Shown: positions 1 through 6,863, numbered from the stretch's first letter. The stretch is 9,433 nucleotides of DNA from Lachnospiraceae bacterium (GCA_009774235.1 VSNJ01000153.1:1-9433); one strand, 5' to 3'. Notes: generated by a model not told the origin, from the sequence alone. A program made the numbers and translations.

Positions 1-18
1 TATGTGTTTAAGAGACAG
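1..18 (-). other. Probable sequencing-adapter remnant (Tn5/Nextera mosaic end)
   Basis: Read on the minus strand, these bases start CTGTCTCTTA and end ACACATA. The 19-bp Tn5 mosaic end used in tagmentation libraries is CTGTCTCTTATACACATCT; the first 17 positions agree at 16, with one T-to-A change, and only the last bases differ. The match stops exactly where the window starts, and it interrupts a coding sequence. I infer untrimmed adapter with a sequencing error at a contig end, not genomic DNA. Confidence 0.8.
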
Positions 19-43
19 TTTCATGTCTGGCTAGTTTTATCAT
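19..43 (-). CDS. 5' fragment of ABC-2 type permease (truncated at contig end)
   Basis: An ATG at 43 overlaps the stop of the upstream ABC ATPase gene (TAATG). It is preceded by GAGGGAAAATA, a good ribosome binding site. Eight codons can be read (MIKLARHE) before the adapter-like sequence begins, and the apparent stop codon a few codons later lies inside that adapter. A short basic and amphipathic start of this kind is usual for LanE/BcrB-type ABC-2 permeases. A permease is also the gene expected directly after a LanF/BcrA ATPase. The function therefore rests on context and translational coupling, not on domain evidence. Confidence 0.55.
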
Positions 44-957
44 TATTTTCCCTCCTCTGTAAGCTTTAAGAAATAGTCTTCAAGGCTTTCCGTCTTCTTT
101 CCAATAAAATTAATATCTACATTATATTTTGCAAGTGCTGCTGATATATTTTTTGTAGTTGTTTTACCATCATATATACGGATACTGTCATTATTTGTAA
201 TTTTAAAATTATCCAGTCCAAGTTGTTCAGACAATATATAAGATGTCTTTTTAATATCATTTGTTTCAAGTTCAATATATGGAGCGTCCATTCCATAAAT
301 CTCTTTCATAGAAATTTCCTTTACTATATGTCCACGTTTAATTACACCAATAGTATCTGCAATGCTTTCTATTTCTGAAAGTATATGGCTTGATATAATA
401 ATGGTAATACCATATTCTGTACACAATGTTTTAAAAAGGTTCCTTGTCTGCTTTATTCCAGCTGGGTCAAGACCGTTTACTGGTTCATCAAGTACAAGAA
501 GTTCTGGTCTGCATAAAATTGCACGTGCTATTCCTAAACGTTGTTTCATGCCTAATGAATAACTTTTTACAGCCTGGTCTGCTGCATCTTGTAACCCTAG
601 CATTCCAAGGGCATTATCTACACTGTCTGGATTATAATACCCCATATACTCACAATGGAGCCAGAGATTTTCTTTGCCACTCATATGTTCATAAAAACAT
701 GGGAATTCTATAATGCTTCCAATTCTTTTTAAAACATCATATGATTTTGGTGTAAGTTTTTCTCCAAATAACTCAACAGTTCCTGTAGTTGGTTTCCAGA
801 TATTTGTAATTATTTTCATTACTGTTGTTTTTCCTGCCCCGTTTGGTCCAAGAAACCCATAAATTTCTCCCTTTTTAACATGGATATTTACATCTTCAAT
901 TAATTGTTTTCCATTAATAGCTTTTGACAGCTGGTTTGTTTGTAATATATATGTCAT
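43..957 (-). CDS. ABC transporter ATP-binding protein, LanF/BcrA type
   Basis: This is the cytoplasmic ATPase of a probable lantibiotic-immunity or bacitracin-type efflux transporter; it hydrolyses ATP to drive a separate permease. From the ATG at 957 the protein has 304 residues. The Walker A motif is GPNGAGKTT (37-45), the ABC signature is YSLGMKQ (133-139), the Walker B motif is LLVLDEP (153-159), and the switch histidine is in SSH (H191). The Q-loop position reads SIIEFPCFY, with Glu84 instead of Gln; this E-loop is a known hallmark of LanF-type ATPases. Residues after about 215 form the usual LanF/BcrA C-terminal extension. The longer reading from 984 is disfavoured: 957 has the ribosome site AAAGGGGGCAGGAA, while the ATG at 984 lies within a -10-like box. 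The gene follows the sensor kinase by 86 bp and overlaps the next permease start. The transported compound cannot be told from sequence. Confidence 0.92.
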   Translation of the reverse strand: MTYILQTNQLSKAINGKQLIEDVNIHVKKGEIYGFLGPNGAGKTTVMKIITNIWKPTTGTVELFGEKLTPKSYDVLKRIGSIIEFPCFYEHMSGKENLWLHCEYMGYYNPDSVDNALGMLGLQDAADQAVKSYSLGMKQRLGIARAILCRPELLVLDEPVNGLDPAGIKQTRNLFKTLCTEYGITIIISSHILSEIESIADTIGVIKRGHIVKEISMKEIYGMDAPYIELETNDIKKTSYILSEQLGLDNFKITNNDSIRIYDGKTTTKNISAALAKYNVDINFIGKKTESLEDYFLKLTEEGK

Positions 958-982
958 ATTTCCTGCCCCCTTTCTGAAAACC

Positions 983-1022
983 ATTATAACAGTTTAGTTT
1001 TTCAAAACTCTTGAATAATTCA
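983..1022 (-). promoter_or_regulatory. Candidate internal promoter and palindromes before the ABC genes
   Basis: The 86-bp gap between kinase and ATPase holds an extended -10 box on the minus strand, TGTTATAAT (box at 983-988), but no good -35. Just upstream are two palindromes: AGTTTT-TC-AAAACT (996-1009) and TGAAT-A-ATTCA (1012-1022). A weak -35 with upstream palindromes fits an activator-dependent promoter, perhaps bound by the operon's own response regulator. The sequence is AT-rich, so chance palindromes are possible. Confidence 0.3.
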
Positions 1023-1043
1023 TACAAATTTCTTTCGTTTTAT

Positions 1044-1982
1044 TTAATATATAAATTTTTTAAGTTTTACTGAAAAAATGGTCTTTATTCCAGGTGTACT
1101 TTCCAGCAGTATATCGCCACCCATCTGTTTTGCAAGGTTTCTTGCAATCGTAAGCCCCAGTCCATTACCCTGTATCCGGCGGTTACGTGAATCTTCCATT
1201 GTATAAAGCCTTTCGAATACACTTTCTGCAAACTCTTTATCTATTCCTGCTCCTTTATCTGTTATATCTATGTATATATAACCACTATCTTCCCTTATAA
1301 GAAATCCTATATATTTACCATCACTTCCATAGCGTATTACATTTGAAACCAGGTTATATAAAATCCTGTCTATAGATTCCCTGTCACCATATACAAATAA
1401 ATCCTGCTCTGGAATTAATATATCCACTTCAAATTCTTTCTGGATTAGTATTTCATAAAATCCAAGCACATTTTCCCTGCAGGATTCACTAATATTTACT
1501 TTAGTTATCTTTATATCTGTATCACCAGCTTCAAGTTTTGCCAATGTAAAAAACTGGTTTACAAGTTCCATAACCTGTTTTGCCTTTATTTCTACTTTTT
1601 GTAATGCTTCATTTTCTTTGTTGCTTAGACGGATAATCTCAAGATAACCAAGAATAACTGTTAATGGTGTTTTAATATCATGTGAAATATTTGCAAGCAT
1701 TTTTTTAGAAGATATTTCTTGTCTTTTATAATCAGTCTTTATCTTTTGCCTGTCTATTAACAGCTTGTTAATCTGCCCGTTTAAATCCATAATTATTTTA
1801 TTATCCGTAAATACCATAACCTTTTCATCAGTCCCTTTTTCTAAAATATCTGAAAGTTTCTGGCATACCTTTTCTAATTCTGACTTTATTCCCTTTTTGA
1901 AAACAAATTTCTGGTAAAAGATAATACTAGATAATAAAATAATAATACATGCCATAAAAAATATAATTAAACTGTCCTTCAT
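1044..1982 (-). CDS. Sensor histidine kinase with minimal N-terminal membrane anchor
   Basis: This is the membrane-anchored kinase that phosphorylates the response regulator encoded just upstream. It has 312 residues. One hydrophobic segment (about 5-25) is followed directly by a charged linker and coiled-coil-like region (30-95). The H-box is ISHDIKTPLT with His101 as phospho-acceptor. The ATPase domain shows the N-box LYNLVSN (208-214), G1 box DKGAGID (242-248) and G2 box GNGLGL (272-277). No extracytoplasmic sensor domain is present, so the stimulus probably comes from within the membrane or from a partner such as the ABC transporter. The start ATG overlaps the regulator's stop by 4 bp (ATGA) and has AGGAG seven bases upstream. 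The signal is unknown; peptide antibiotic stress is inferred from the downstream ABC genes. Confidence 0.93.
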   Translation of the reverse strand: MKDSLIIFFMACIIILLSSIIFYQKFVFKKGIKSELEKVCQKLSDILEKGTDEKVMVFTDNKIIMDLNGQINKLLIDRQKIKTDYKRQEISSKKMLANISHDIKTPLTVILGYLEIIRLSNKENEALQKVEIKAKQVMELVNQFFTLAKLEAGDTDIKITKVNISESCRENVLGFYEILIQKEFEVDILIPEQDLFVYGDRESIDRILYNLVSNVIRYGSDGKYIGFLIREDSGYIYIDITDKGAGIDKEFAESVFERLYTMEDSRNRRIQGNGLGLTIARNLAKQMGGDILLESTPGIKTIFSVKLKKFIY

Positions 1983-2671
1983 TCCACATCTCCTAGTTTA
2001 TATCCAATTCCCCAGACTGTAACGATATACTTTGGGTCACGTGGATTGTCTTCTATCTTGCCCCGGAGCCTGCTAATATGTACATTAACTGCATTTTCAT
2101 CCCCAATATACACATCATTCCATACAGAAGAGTATATCTGGTTCTTAGTATAAACTTTCTGTGGATTCTGGATTAACATTTTTAATATTTCAAACTCTTT
2201 CACTGTAAGTTCAATTTTTTTACCATTTTTTAATACAGAATAAGTATCTGTATCTATTGTAAGATTTCCTTTTTTTAATATATTTTCCTTATTAGGAATA
2301 TTTGGTATATATTGTGTATTTCTTCTTATATTTGCTTTTATCCTTGCCAGCACTTCTATAACTGAAAATGGTTTTGTAATATAATCATCTGCACCTAAAC
2401 CTAATCCTAATGTCTTGTCTGAATCTGAATCTTTTGCAGATATAATAATAATTGGTACTGTACTGCTTTTACGTATTATCTTCATAACTTCAATCCCATT
2501 TATTCCAGGTATCATAATATCAAGTAATACAAGGCTGTATTTATCTTCTAAAAATTTCTTACATGCACTTTTCCCATCATAAGCAGTTACTACTTCAAAA
2601 TTCTCAGTTATAAGAAAATCTTTTAACATATCACTGGTTTCTATATCATCTTCAACTAATAAAATCCTCAT
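1979..2671 (-). CDS. OmpR-family response regulator
   Basis: This is a DNA-binding transcription factor activated by the neighbouring kinase. It has 230 residues. The receiver domain (1-115) has the acidic pair D8/D9, phospho-acceptor D51 in LVLLDIMIPG, switch S78 and K100 in ITKPF. The C-terminal winged helix (about 133-227) shows the OmpR-type pattern LTVKEFEILKML, then the recognition-helix region NAVNVHISRLRGKIE and the closing YIVTVWGIGYKL. The start at 2671 has AAAGGAG eight bases upstream. It is the first gene of the operon; the kinase overlaps its stop. Likely targets are its own operon and the ABC genes, which is inference from context. Confidence 0.95.
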   Translation of the reverse strand: MRILLVEDDIETSDMLKDFLITENFEVVTAYDGKSACKKFLEDKYSLVLLDIMIPGINGIEVMKIIRKSSTVPIIIISAKDSDSDKTLGLGLGADDYITKPFSVIEVLARIKANIRRNTQYIPNIPNKENILKKGNLTIDTDTYSVLKNGKKIELTVKEFEILKMLIQNPQKVYTKNQIYSSVWNDVYIGDENAVNVHISRLRGKIEDNPRDPKYIVTVWGIGYKLGDVE

Positions 2672-2783
2672 ATTATAGCTCCTTTTATTATAAAATAGTT
2701 AAAATTTAAAAAATACAGACAAGCAATCTGTAGCACCAATTGTGGAGGCAAAATACTTTTGACCCTGGCATTATATAATTATA
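2672..2783 (-). promoter_or_regulatory. Upstream region of the two-component operon
   Basis: This gap must hold the promoter of the response regulator operon. A TATAAT lies at about 2683-2688 (minus strand), just before the ribosome site, with no convincing -35 at 16-18 bp. An inverted repeat ACAGA-7-TCTGT (2715-2731) lies upstream and could be an operator. I see no gene here. Confidence 0.3.
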
Positions 2784-2821
2784 AAAACCAGGAAACCTTA
2801 TTAACTAGATTTCCTGGTTTT
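2784..2821 (-). terminator. Rho-independent terminator after the Thg1-like gene
   Basis: Perfect 12-bp arms AAAACCAGGAAA and TTTCCTGGTTTT (2784-2795 and 2810-2821) enclose a 14-nt loop. On the minus strand the hairpin ends in a run of T residues. It lies about 70 bp after the Thg1-like stop and upstream of the two-component operon, separating the two minus-strand units. A-tracts flank the stem on both sides, so it could work in either direction. Confidence 0.8.
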
Positions 2822-2889
2822 AATGTAATGTTTCTTCTGTTGCCACTAATCCTGCATATCTGGTTATTTATACTGCCATCTGTATTTGC

Positions 2890-3648
2890 CTATAATTCTA
2901 GAAAATGCTCTGCCCACTCACCATATTCTTTGCCCGTTTTTAATTCATAATCTATATATAACTTTCTCCGCATAGTTTCTGTATTTTTATTTGTTACAGG
3001 ATTATATCCTTCTATAACAATATCCTTATAATAAATACCAGTTCCACGCTTCTGCCAGCAAGGCAGATTATTATAATTTATTCCTCTTTGGAAAAGCAAT
3101 TCATTCTTGTAAGAAACTGTTTTCCCTTCAAGCATGGCCGTTGCCTGCTGTTTTGCCAGACCTTCTTTGCGCAGTGTCCAGTAACAATAGCTGTTTAATG
3201 AATTCCTATGGGCATCTTCCTGTCTCCATACAAAATAGTCCCTTACCCTCTCCTTGTCCGGAAGTGGTATAATACGGCAGTCAAAGGTTGCCGCCTTTCC
3301 CAAAGCAAGGCTGAATACTGCACTTGCTTCACCTGCAAGTGTTGTATTTAACTTCCTGGTCTTTCTTCCAAATGCATGCTCACCAGGATGGAATAAAAGA
3401 GAGATTTCATCACTCTCTGTATATGCATACACTATCCTGAAACCACAGTCCATTAAATGACAGGCTGTATCTGTCATTAAATCCCTGAAACGTATATCAA
3501 AAGGTGCTTCAAACTGGCATATTTCCTTGGTCAGCCTTGTGAATGAACGGCCGTCAAGCCTTGCTGCAATATATATGTCTGGCAGTACCACCTGGTCAAG
3601 TGACTGTTCATATATTCTCATCTGCTTATCAAATTCATCAAATTTCAT
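2890..3648 (-). CDS. Thg1-like 3'-5' RNA polymerase (tRNA-His guanylyltransferase family)
   Basis: Enzymes of this family add nucleotides to the 5' end of RNA, against the normal direction. Eukaryotic Thg1 adds G-1 to tRNA-His, while bacterial Thg1-like proteins mainly repair 5'-truncated tRNAs using the opposite strand of the acceptor stem as template. The protein has 252 residues, the usual family length. The metal-binding palm motifs are clear: RLDGRSFTRLTK (30-41, with D32, G33 and R34) and YTESDEISLLF (76-86, with D80 and E81). The family block RQEDAHRNSLNSYCYWTL (142-159) follows. The ATG overlaps the kinase stop (ATGA) and has GGAGTGAGGATAA just upstream, so the two are translationally coupled. 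GC is somewhat higher than in hisS or the WYL gene, which may suggest transfer. Family assignment is firm; repair versus G-1 addition is open. Confidence 0.93.
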   Translation of the reverse strand: MKFDEFDKQMRIYEQSLDQVVLPDIYIAARLDGRSFTRLTKEICQFEAPFDIRFRDLMTDTACHLMDCGFRIVYAYTESDEISLLFHPGEHAFGRKTRKLNTTLAGEASAVFSLALGKAATFDCRIIPLPDKERVRDYFVWRQEDAHRNSLNSYCYWTLRKEGLAKQQATAMLEGKTVSYKNELLFQRGINYNNLPCWQKRGTGIYYKDIVIEGYNPVTNKNTETMRRKLYIDYELKTGKEYGEWAEHFLEL

Positions 3649-4097
3649 TTATCCTCACTCCAGTCTTCTATTACAAAACCACCATTTTCCATTTTTACAT
3701 AATTTAGTTTATGGAAACCTTCTTTTAACGAAGGAATTTCAAGTTTATTATATGTACTGGCAACTGCACAATCTGGCACACAAGCTTTTCCTTCCCGCTG
3801 CCTGTTCCTGTTTATACAGTCTGCTATTACAGAAGCAAAATAATACCCTTCTATATAATACCCATGTTCCAATGCTTTTTCAATATATTTTCTACGGTCT
3901 TCTGCTGAGGGGTTAGTATTATCAATAACAAAACTTCTGCCGTCCCTGAAACATTTATCTATAGCAATATTTTCTTTATTCCGTGTATGCAGTATATCAA
4001 GGCTTATATGTTCATATTCCCCAGACAGGAAACACTTATAAAAACTGGTTTTCCCACTTGCCTGGATTCCAGTAAATATTATTATTTTTTTATCCAT
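3645..4097 (-). CDS. Polynucleotide-kinase-like P-loop NTPase
   Basis: This is a small cytoplasmic P-loop kinase of the AAA_33/T4 PNK-like type, probably adding a phosphate to the 5'-OH of RNA. From the ATG at 4097 it has 150 residues. The Walker A motif is GIQASGKTS (10-18). FVIDNTNPSAEDRRKYI (56-72) is the family's central strand and DNTNP motif, and RNRQREGK (97-104) is a lid-like basic stretch. There is no phosphatase or ligase domain. I preferred 4097 over the TTG at 4136 and ATG at 4124: it has AAAGGAAAG upstream (rather far, about 12 nt), the others have no ribosome site, and the fold starts directly at MDKKIIIFTG. It overlaps the Thg1-like gene by 4 bp. RNA as substrate is inferred from this partner; a small-molecule kinase is possible. 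Confidence 0.85.
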   Translation of the reverse strand: MDKKIIIFTGIQASGKTSFYKCFLSGEYEHISLDILHTRNKENIAIDKCFRDGRSFVIDNTNPSAEDRRKYIEKALEHGYYIEGYYFASVIADCINRNRQREGKACVPDCAVASTYNKLEIPSLKEGFHKLNYVKMENGGFVIEDWSEDK

Positions 4098-4154
4098 AAC
4101 AATATAAAACTTTCCTTTCTTCATTAAAAGTTTCAATATATTACTAATTTAATA

Positions 4155-4183
4155 ATATTACCATAGTTTTATATACCCTGCAA
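4155..4183 (-). promoter_or_regulatory. Candidate promoter for the kinase-Thg1 operon
   Basis: On the minus strand TTGCAG, a 17-bp spacer and an extended -10 TGG-TAATAT precede the kinase gene. The -35 is weak (TTG only) and the -10 matches 4 of 6, so this would be a low-activity or regulated sigma-A promoter. A half-palindrome ATAC-7-GTAT (4173-4187) covers the -35. Confidence 0.35.
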
Positions 4184-4226
4184 GTATGCTATAATAACTA
4201 TTACAGATTATAATTTATTGGATATA

Positions 4227-4237
4227 ATACCAGGTAT
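4227..4237. promoter_or_regulatory. Candidate operator between kinase-Thg1 and WYL genes
   Basis: The odd palindrome ATACC-A-GGTAT lies near the middle of the 286-bp divergent gap (4098-4383). It fills most of the spacer of a possible plus-strand promoter (TTTATT at 4214-4219, TATAAT at 4237-4242) that could drive the WYL gene. Its centre is 52 bp, about five helical turns, from the ATAC/GTAT half-sites at 4173-4187 over the opposite promoter. Three further TATAAT boxes (4190, 4209, 4223) make the true start site uncertain. The rest of the gap is AT-rich without a gene. Confidence 0.3.
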
Positions 4238-4383
4238 ATAATTATTTTAACTTTATTAAGTAAGCTATTAAAAAACACTCCTTAAGCATTGGAGCTGTAT
4301 ATCCTTAATATAATATCTATAAATTATTTCTTTAAATATCAAAATCCAGTAAAATTATATTATAAAAGGAGTATAAAACTATT

Positions 4384-5349
4384 ATGAACCTTTTTTCAGA
4401 TATATATAATTGTTATTACCAGGTAATGAAAAAAATCCTTTCACAACAATGTGCATTTTCTAAAAAAGATTTAAATTGTTGTATTAAAGAAGATGGCTTT
4501 GAAGAAAGCCCGCTTTTTATAATGCCAAAAATACTATCTGGTGAATGGGATTTTTTTGAAGAAAATAATGGAATATTTATATCGAAACTTTCTGATGGTT
4601 TCTCTATACCTTTATCAAAACTGCAGAAGTGTTATATAAGTGCATTGCTTTTAGATGAAAAAATCCAACTTTTCTTTAATGAAGAACAGCTGGATTCCCT
4701 AAAAAAACTTTTTGCAGATTACAAACCATTATGGACACCAGAAGATTTCTATTATTATGACCGTTTTACAGATAAAGACGATTTTAGCAGTCCTGTTTAT
4801 ATAAATGTATTCCAGACAATTTTGTCTGCTATTAAAAACTGCCAATGGATTAGTATTAACTATAAGGGTAAAAACAGTATTAATATACATGAATTATTAC
4901 CATGCCGGCTTGAATATTCACTCAAAAATGACCGGTTCCGCCTTATAGCATCACCATGTCCTGGAAACTCTGTACCAAGAATTGAATTATATAACCTTAG
5001 TAATATGATTGAAATATCACTTATTGAAAAATATGAAACAAACCTGCCTGATATTAATAAAGCAATACGGGAATCATATTATAAAGAACCTGTACGGCTG
5101 CTTATAAAAGATAAACGCAATGCACTTGAACGCACTATGTTGCAGTTCGCTAATTATGAAAAGAATACTACAAAAATTGATAATGATACATATGAATGTT
5201 GTATTTACTATAATAAAAATGTGGAAACTGAACTGCTTATTGAAATACTTTCTTTTGGCCCAGTATTGCAAGTAACAGGCAATGAATACTTTTTAGAACA
5301 GTTAAAACAACGTTTAAAAAAACAGGCAGGTTTAATGGGTAATTTATAA
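4384..5349 (+). CDS. WYL-domain transcriptional regulator
   Basis: WYL proteins are transcription factors whose Sm-like WYL domain is thought to bind a ligand, often a nucleic acid or nucleotide; many regulate defence and stress systems. The protein has 321 residues. The WYL core spans about 143-215 (QWISINYKGKNSINIHELLPCRLEY, then RFRLIASP), and a WCX-like C-terminal domain spans about 235-312 (EPVRLLIKDKRNALERTM ... FGPVLQVTGNEYFLEQLKQRL). The first 130 residues show no clear helix-turn-helix but keep the MNLFSDIYNCYYQV start that I associate with Clostridia members. AAAAGGAG lies 12 nt before the ATG. It is divergent from the kinase-Thg1 pair, so it most likely controls that pair. Activator versus repressor cannot be told. 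Confidence 0.85.
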   Translation: MNLFSDIYNCYYQVMKKILSQQCAFSKKDLNCCIKEDGFEESPLFIMPKILSGEWDFFEENNGIFISKLSDGFSIPLSKLQKCYISALLLDEKIQLFFNEEQLDSLKKLFADYKPLWTPEDFYYYDRFTDKDDFSSPVYINVFQTILSAIKNCQWISINYKGKNSINIHELLPCRLEYSLKNDRFRLIASPCPGNSVPRIELYNLSNMIEISLIEKYETNLPDINKAIRESYYKEPVRLLIKDKRNALERTMLQFANYEKNTTKIDNDTYECCIYYNKNVETELLIEILSFGPVLQVTGNEYFLEQLKQRLKKQAGLMGNL

Positions 5350-5449
5350 AAACAAAACAGACAGATAAATATATACAATCTTCAATACCTGCTTTCCTGT
5401 GCCATAAGCAGCGCAGGCTTTTCTTCCACAAGAAAGCACTTTAAAAAGA
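5350..5449 (+). other. WYL-hisS convergent gap, left part
   Basis: No gene is visible. An imperfect stem GCTTTTCTT-CCAC-AAGAAAGC (about 5417-5437, one bulged T) could end WYL transcription, although only a short T run follows. Confidence 0.25.
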
Positions 5450-5509
5450 ACATGTCTGGAATTTATCTAAAAAGTATTATATTTTAAAGATAAATTTTTT
5501 CAGACATGT
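5450..5509 (-). terminator. Long inverted repeat, probable hisS terminator
   Basis: ACATGTCTG (5450-5458) pairs with CAGACATGT (5501-5509), and AATTTATCT (5460-5468) pairs with AGATAAATT (5488-5496). This gives two perfect 9-bp helices separated by a 1/4-nt internal loop, with a 19-nt terminal loop. On the minus strand it is followed by TCTTTTT, so it suits termination of hisS, whose stop is 116 bp upstream. On the plus strand no good T run follows. Confidence 0.55.
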
Positions 5510-5526
5510 CATTTTATCCAACAGAG

Positions 5527-5544
5527 GCAAAATGAAGATTTTGC
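5527..5544. repeat. Small hairpin in the hisS 3' region
   Basis: GCAAAAT-GAAG-ATTTTGC forms a perfect 7-bp stem with a tetraloop between the hisS stop and the longer inverted repeat. It could stabilise the hisS mRNA end. No T run follows on either strand, so it is unlikely to be a terminator by itself. Confidence 0.4.
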
Positions 5545-5624
5545 AGGTAAATCTGAAAAATCTGTACATACCCATGGGATATCTGGTTTTAAAATTTGTC
5601 TATTGTTTTTATTATTTTGTATTT

Positions 5625-6863
5625 TTAAGAAAATAATTTAACGCCATCTTCCTGCCCATAGACAGCAAAACCACTAAAGCCCTGCTGTTCAAGTTTATTA
5701 AGGAACTTGCCAAATTTCTTAGGTCTTGCAATTACAGATACTTTGTAATCTTTTCTAAGTTCTTCTGCATATGAAAGTGCAGCAGCATAATTTTCACTGT
5801 CGTAAAAGACTGCAATTAATTTCTTCTGTCCAGGTACTTCAAGGTTATTTTCCATAAGTATCTCAAATATTCTTTCAAAACCTATTGAAAATCCTACAGC
5901 TGGTATATCTTCATTTAAAAACTTTCCAATAAGGTTATCATATCTTCCACCACCTGCAACAGCACCACTATAGCCTTCTGCTTCTACTTCAAATATAGTA
6001 CCAGTATAATAACCTTGTCCACGTACCAATGATGGTGCAAATTCTGTAACAACTGTGCCATTTGTTACCGTTGTTATTGTATCCATTATTTTCTGGATAT
6101 TTTGTACAAATTCTTCACTACATATATTTTTAACAGAAGCAAGGCTTAATCCGCCACTTTCAAAAATTGATATAAATTTTTCTGATGCCCCTGTATTAAA
6201 ATTTCCATCTGCAAGTTCTTCTTTTATTCCTTCTATTCCTATTTTATCAAGCTTATCAAAAATTATTGAAAGTTTCTCATAATCTTCTTCTTTAAATCCT
6301 GAATATTCAAAAATACTTTTAAGTATACGTCTGTCATTTATTTTTACTTTATAATTCTTAATACCTGTCTTGTCTAATGCTTTGGCAGTAGTTAGAATAA
6401 GTTCTATCTCTGCATCACATGAGGCATTGCCTATAATATCTATATCACATTGTGTAAACTCACGCAAGCGCCCTTTCTGTGGATTTTCTGCACGGTACAC
6501 CCTGTCCATCTGTATTACTTTAAATGGTGACATAAGGTTATTCCTGTTATTGGCATAATAACGTGATAATGGCAATGTAAGGTCATAACGCAGCCCTATG
6601 TCAGACAGTTCTTTTTCTAATATATCCCCTCTTGAAAGCACAGAAGACAGCTTCTGGCCTCTTTTTAATATCCTGAAAACCAGGTTAAGATTTTCACCGC
6701 CATCACTTTTATCAAGATTAACAGCATCCTCCATAATAGGTGTAGTGATACGCTCAAACCCTGCATCCTTATATGTTTCTAATATAATGTTTTGCATATA
6801 ATCCCGTATTTGTACTTCTTTTGGGAGATAATCCCTTGTTCCTTTAACCGGTGTTGGTTTCAT
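5625..6863 (-). CDS. hisS: Histidyl-tRNA synthetase
   Basis: This class II synthetase joins histidine to tRNA-His in the cytoplasm. It has 412 residues. KGTRDYLP starts the catalytic core. Motif 1 is around FERITTPIMEDA (36-47), motif 2 is VYRAENPQKGRLREFTQCDID (122-142), histidine motif A is LVRGQGYYTG (279-288, with R281), motif B is AGGGRYDN (303-310) and motif 3 is PAVGFSIGFERI (321-332). The anticodon-binding domain (about 347-412) ends early at DGVKLFS, roughly 20 residues short of E. coli or Bacillus HisRS. REFTQCDID resembles archaeal and eukaryotic HisRS more than the usual bacterial motif 2. The start has AAGGAGG seven bases upstream. Its closeness to a Thg1-like gene is notable because G-1 of tRNA-His is the main HisRS identity element. 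It could be the only hisS or a second copy. Confidence 0.93.
   Translation of the reverse strand: MKPTPVKGTRDYLPKEVQIRDYMQNIILETYKDAGFERITTPIMEDAVNLDKSDGGENLNLVFRILKRGQKLSSVLSRGDILEKELSDIGLRYDLTLPLSRYYANNRNNLMSPFKVIQMDRVYRAENPQKGRLREFTQCDIDIIGNASCDAEIELILTTAKALDKTGIKNYKVKINDRRILKSIFEYSGFKEEDYEKLSIIFDKLDKIGIEGIKEELADGNFNTGASEKFISIFESGGLSLASVKNICSEEFVQNIQKIMDTITTVTNGTVVTEFAPSLVRGQGYYTGTIFEVEAEGYSGAVAGGGRYDNLIGKFLNEDIPAVGFSIGFERIFEILMENNLEVPGQKKLIAVFYDSENYAAALSYAEELRKDYKVSVIARPKKFGKFLNKLEQQGFSGFAVYGQEDGVKLFS

Noticed and set aside
22..30. CATGTCTGG shared with the inverted repeat arm at 5451-5459
   Set aside because: A 9-bp match in a 9.4-kb window is expected by chance, and one copy is coding sequence.
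3527..3916. 129-codon plus-strand reading frame across the kinase-Thg1 junction
   Set aside because: It is antisense to two recognisable overlapping genes and its protein has no recognisable features.
5570..5577. Palindrome CCCATGGG in the hisS 3' region
   Set aside because: Only 8 bp, without a nearby promoter or repeated copy; no function can be supported.
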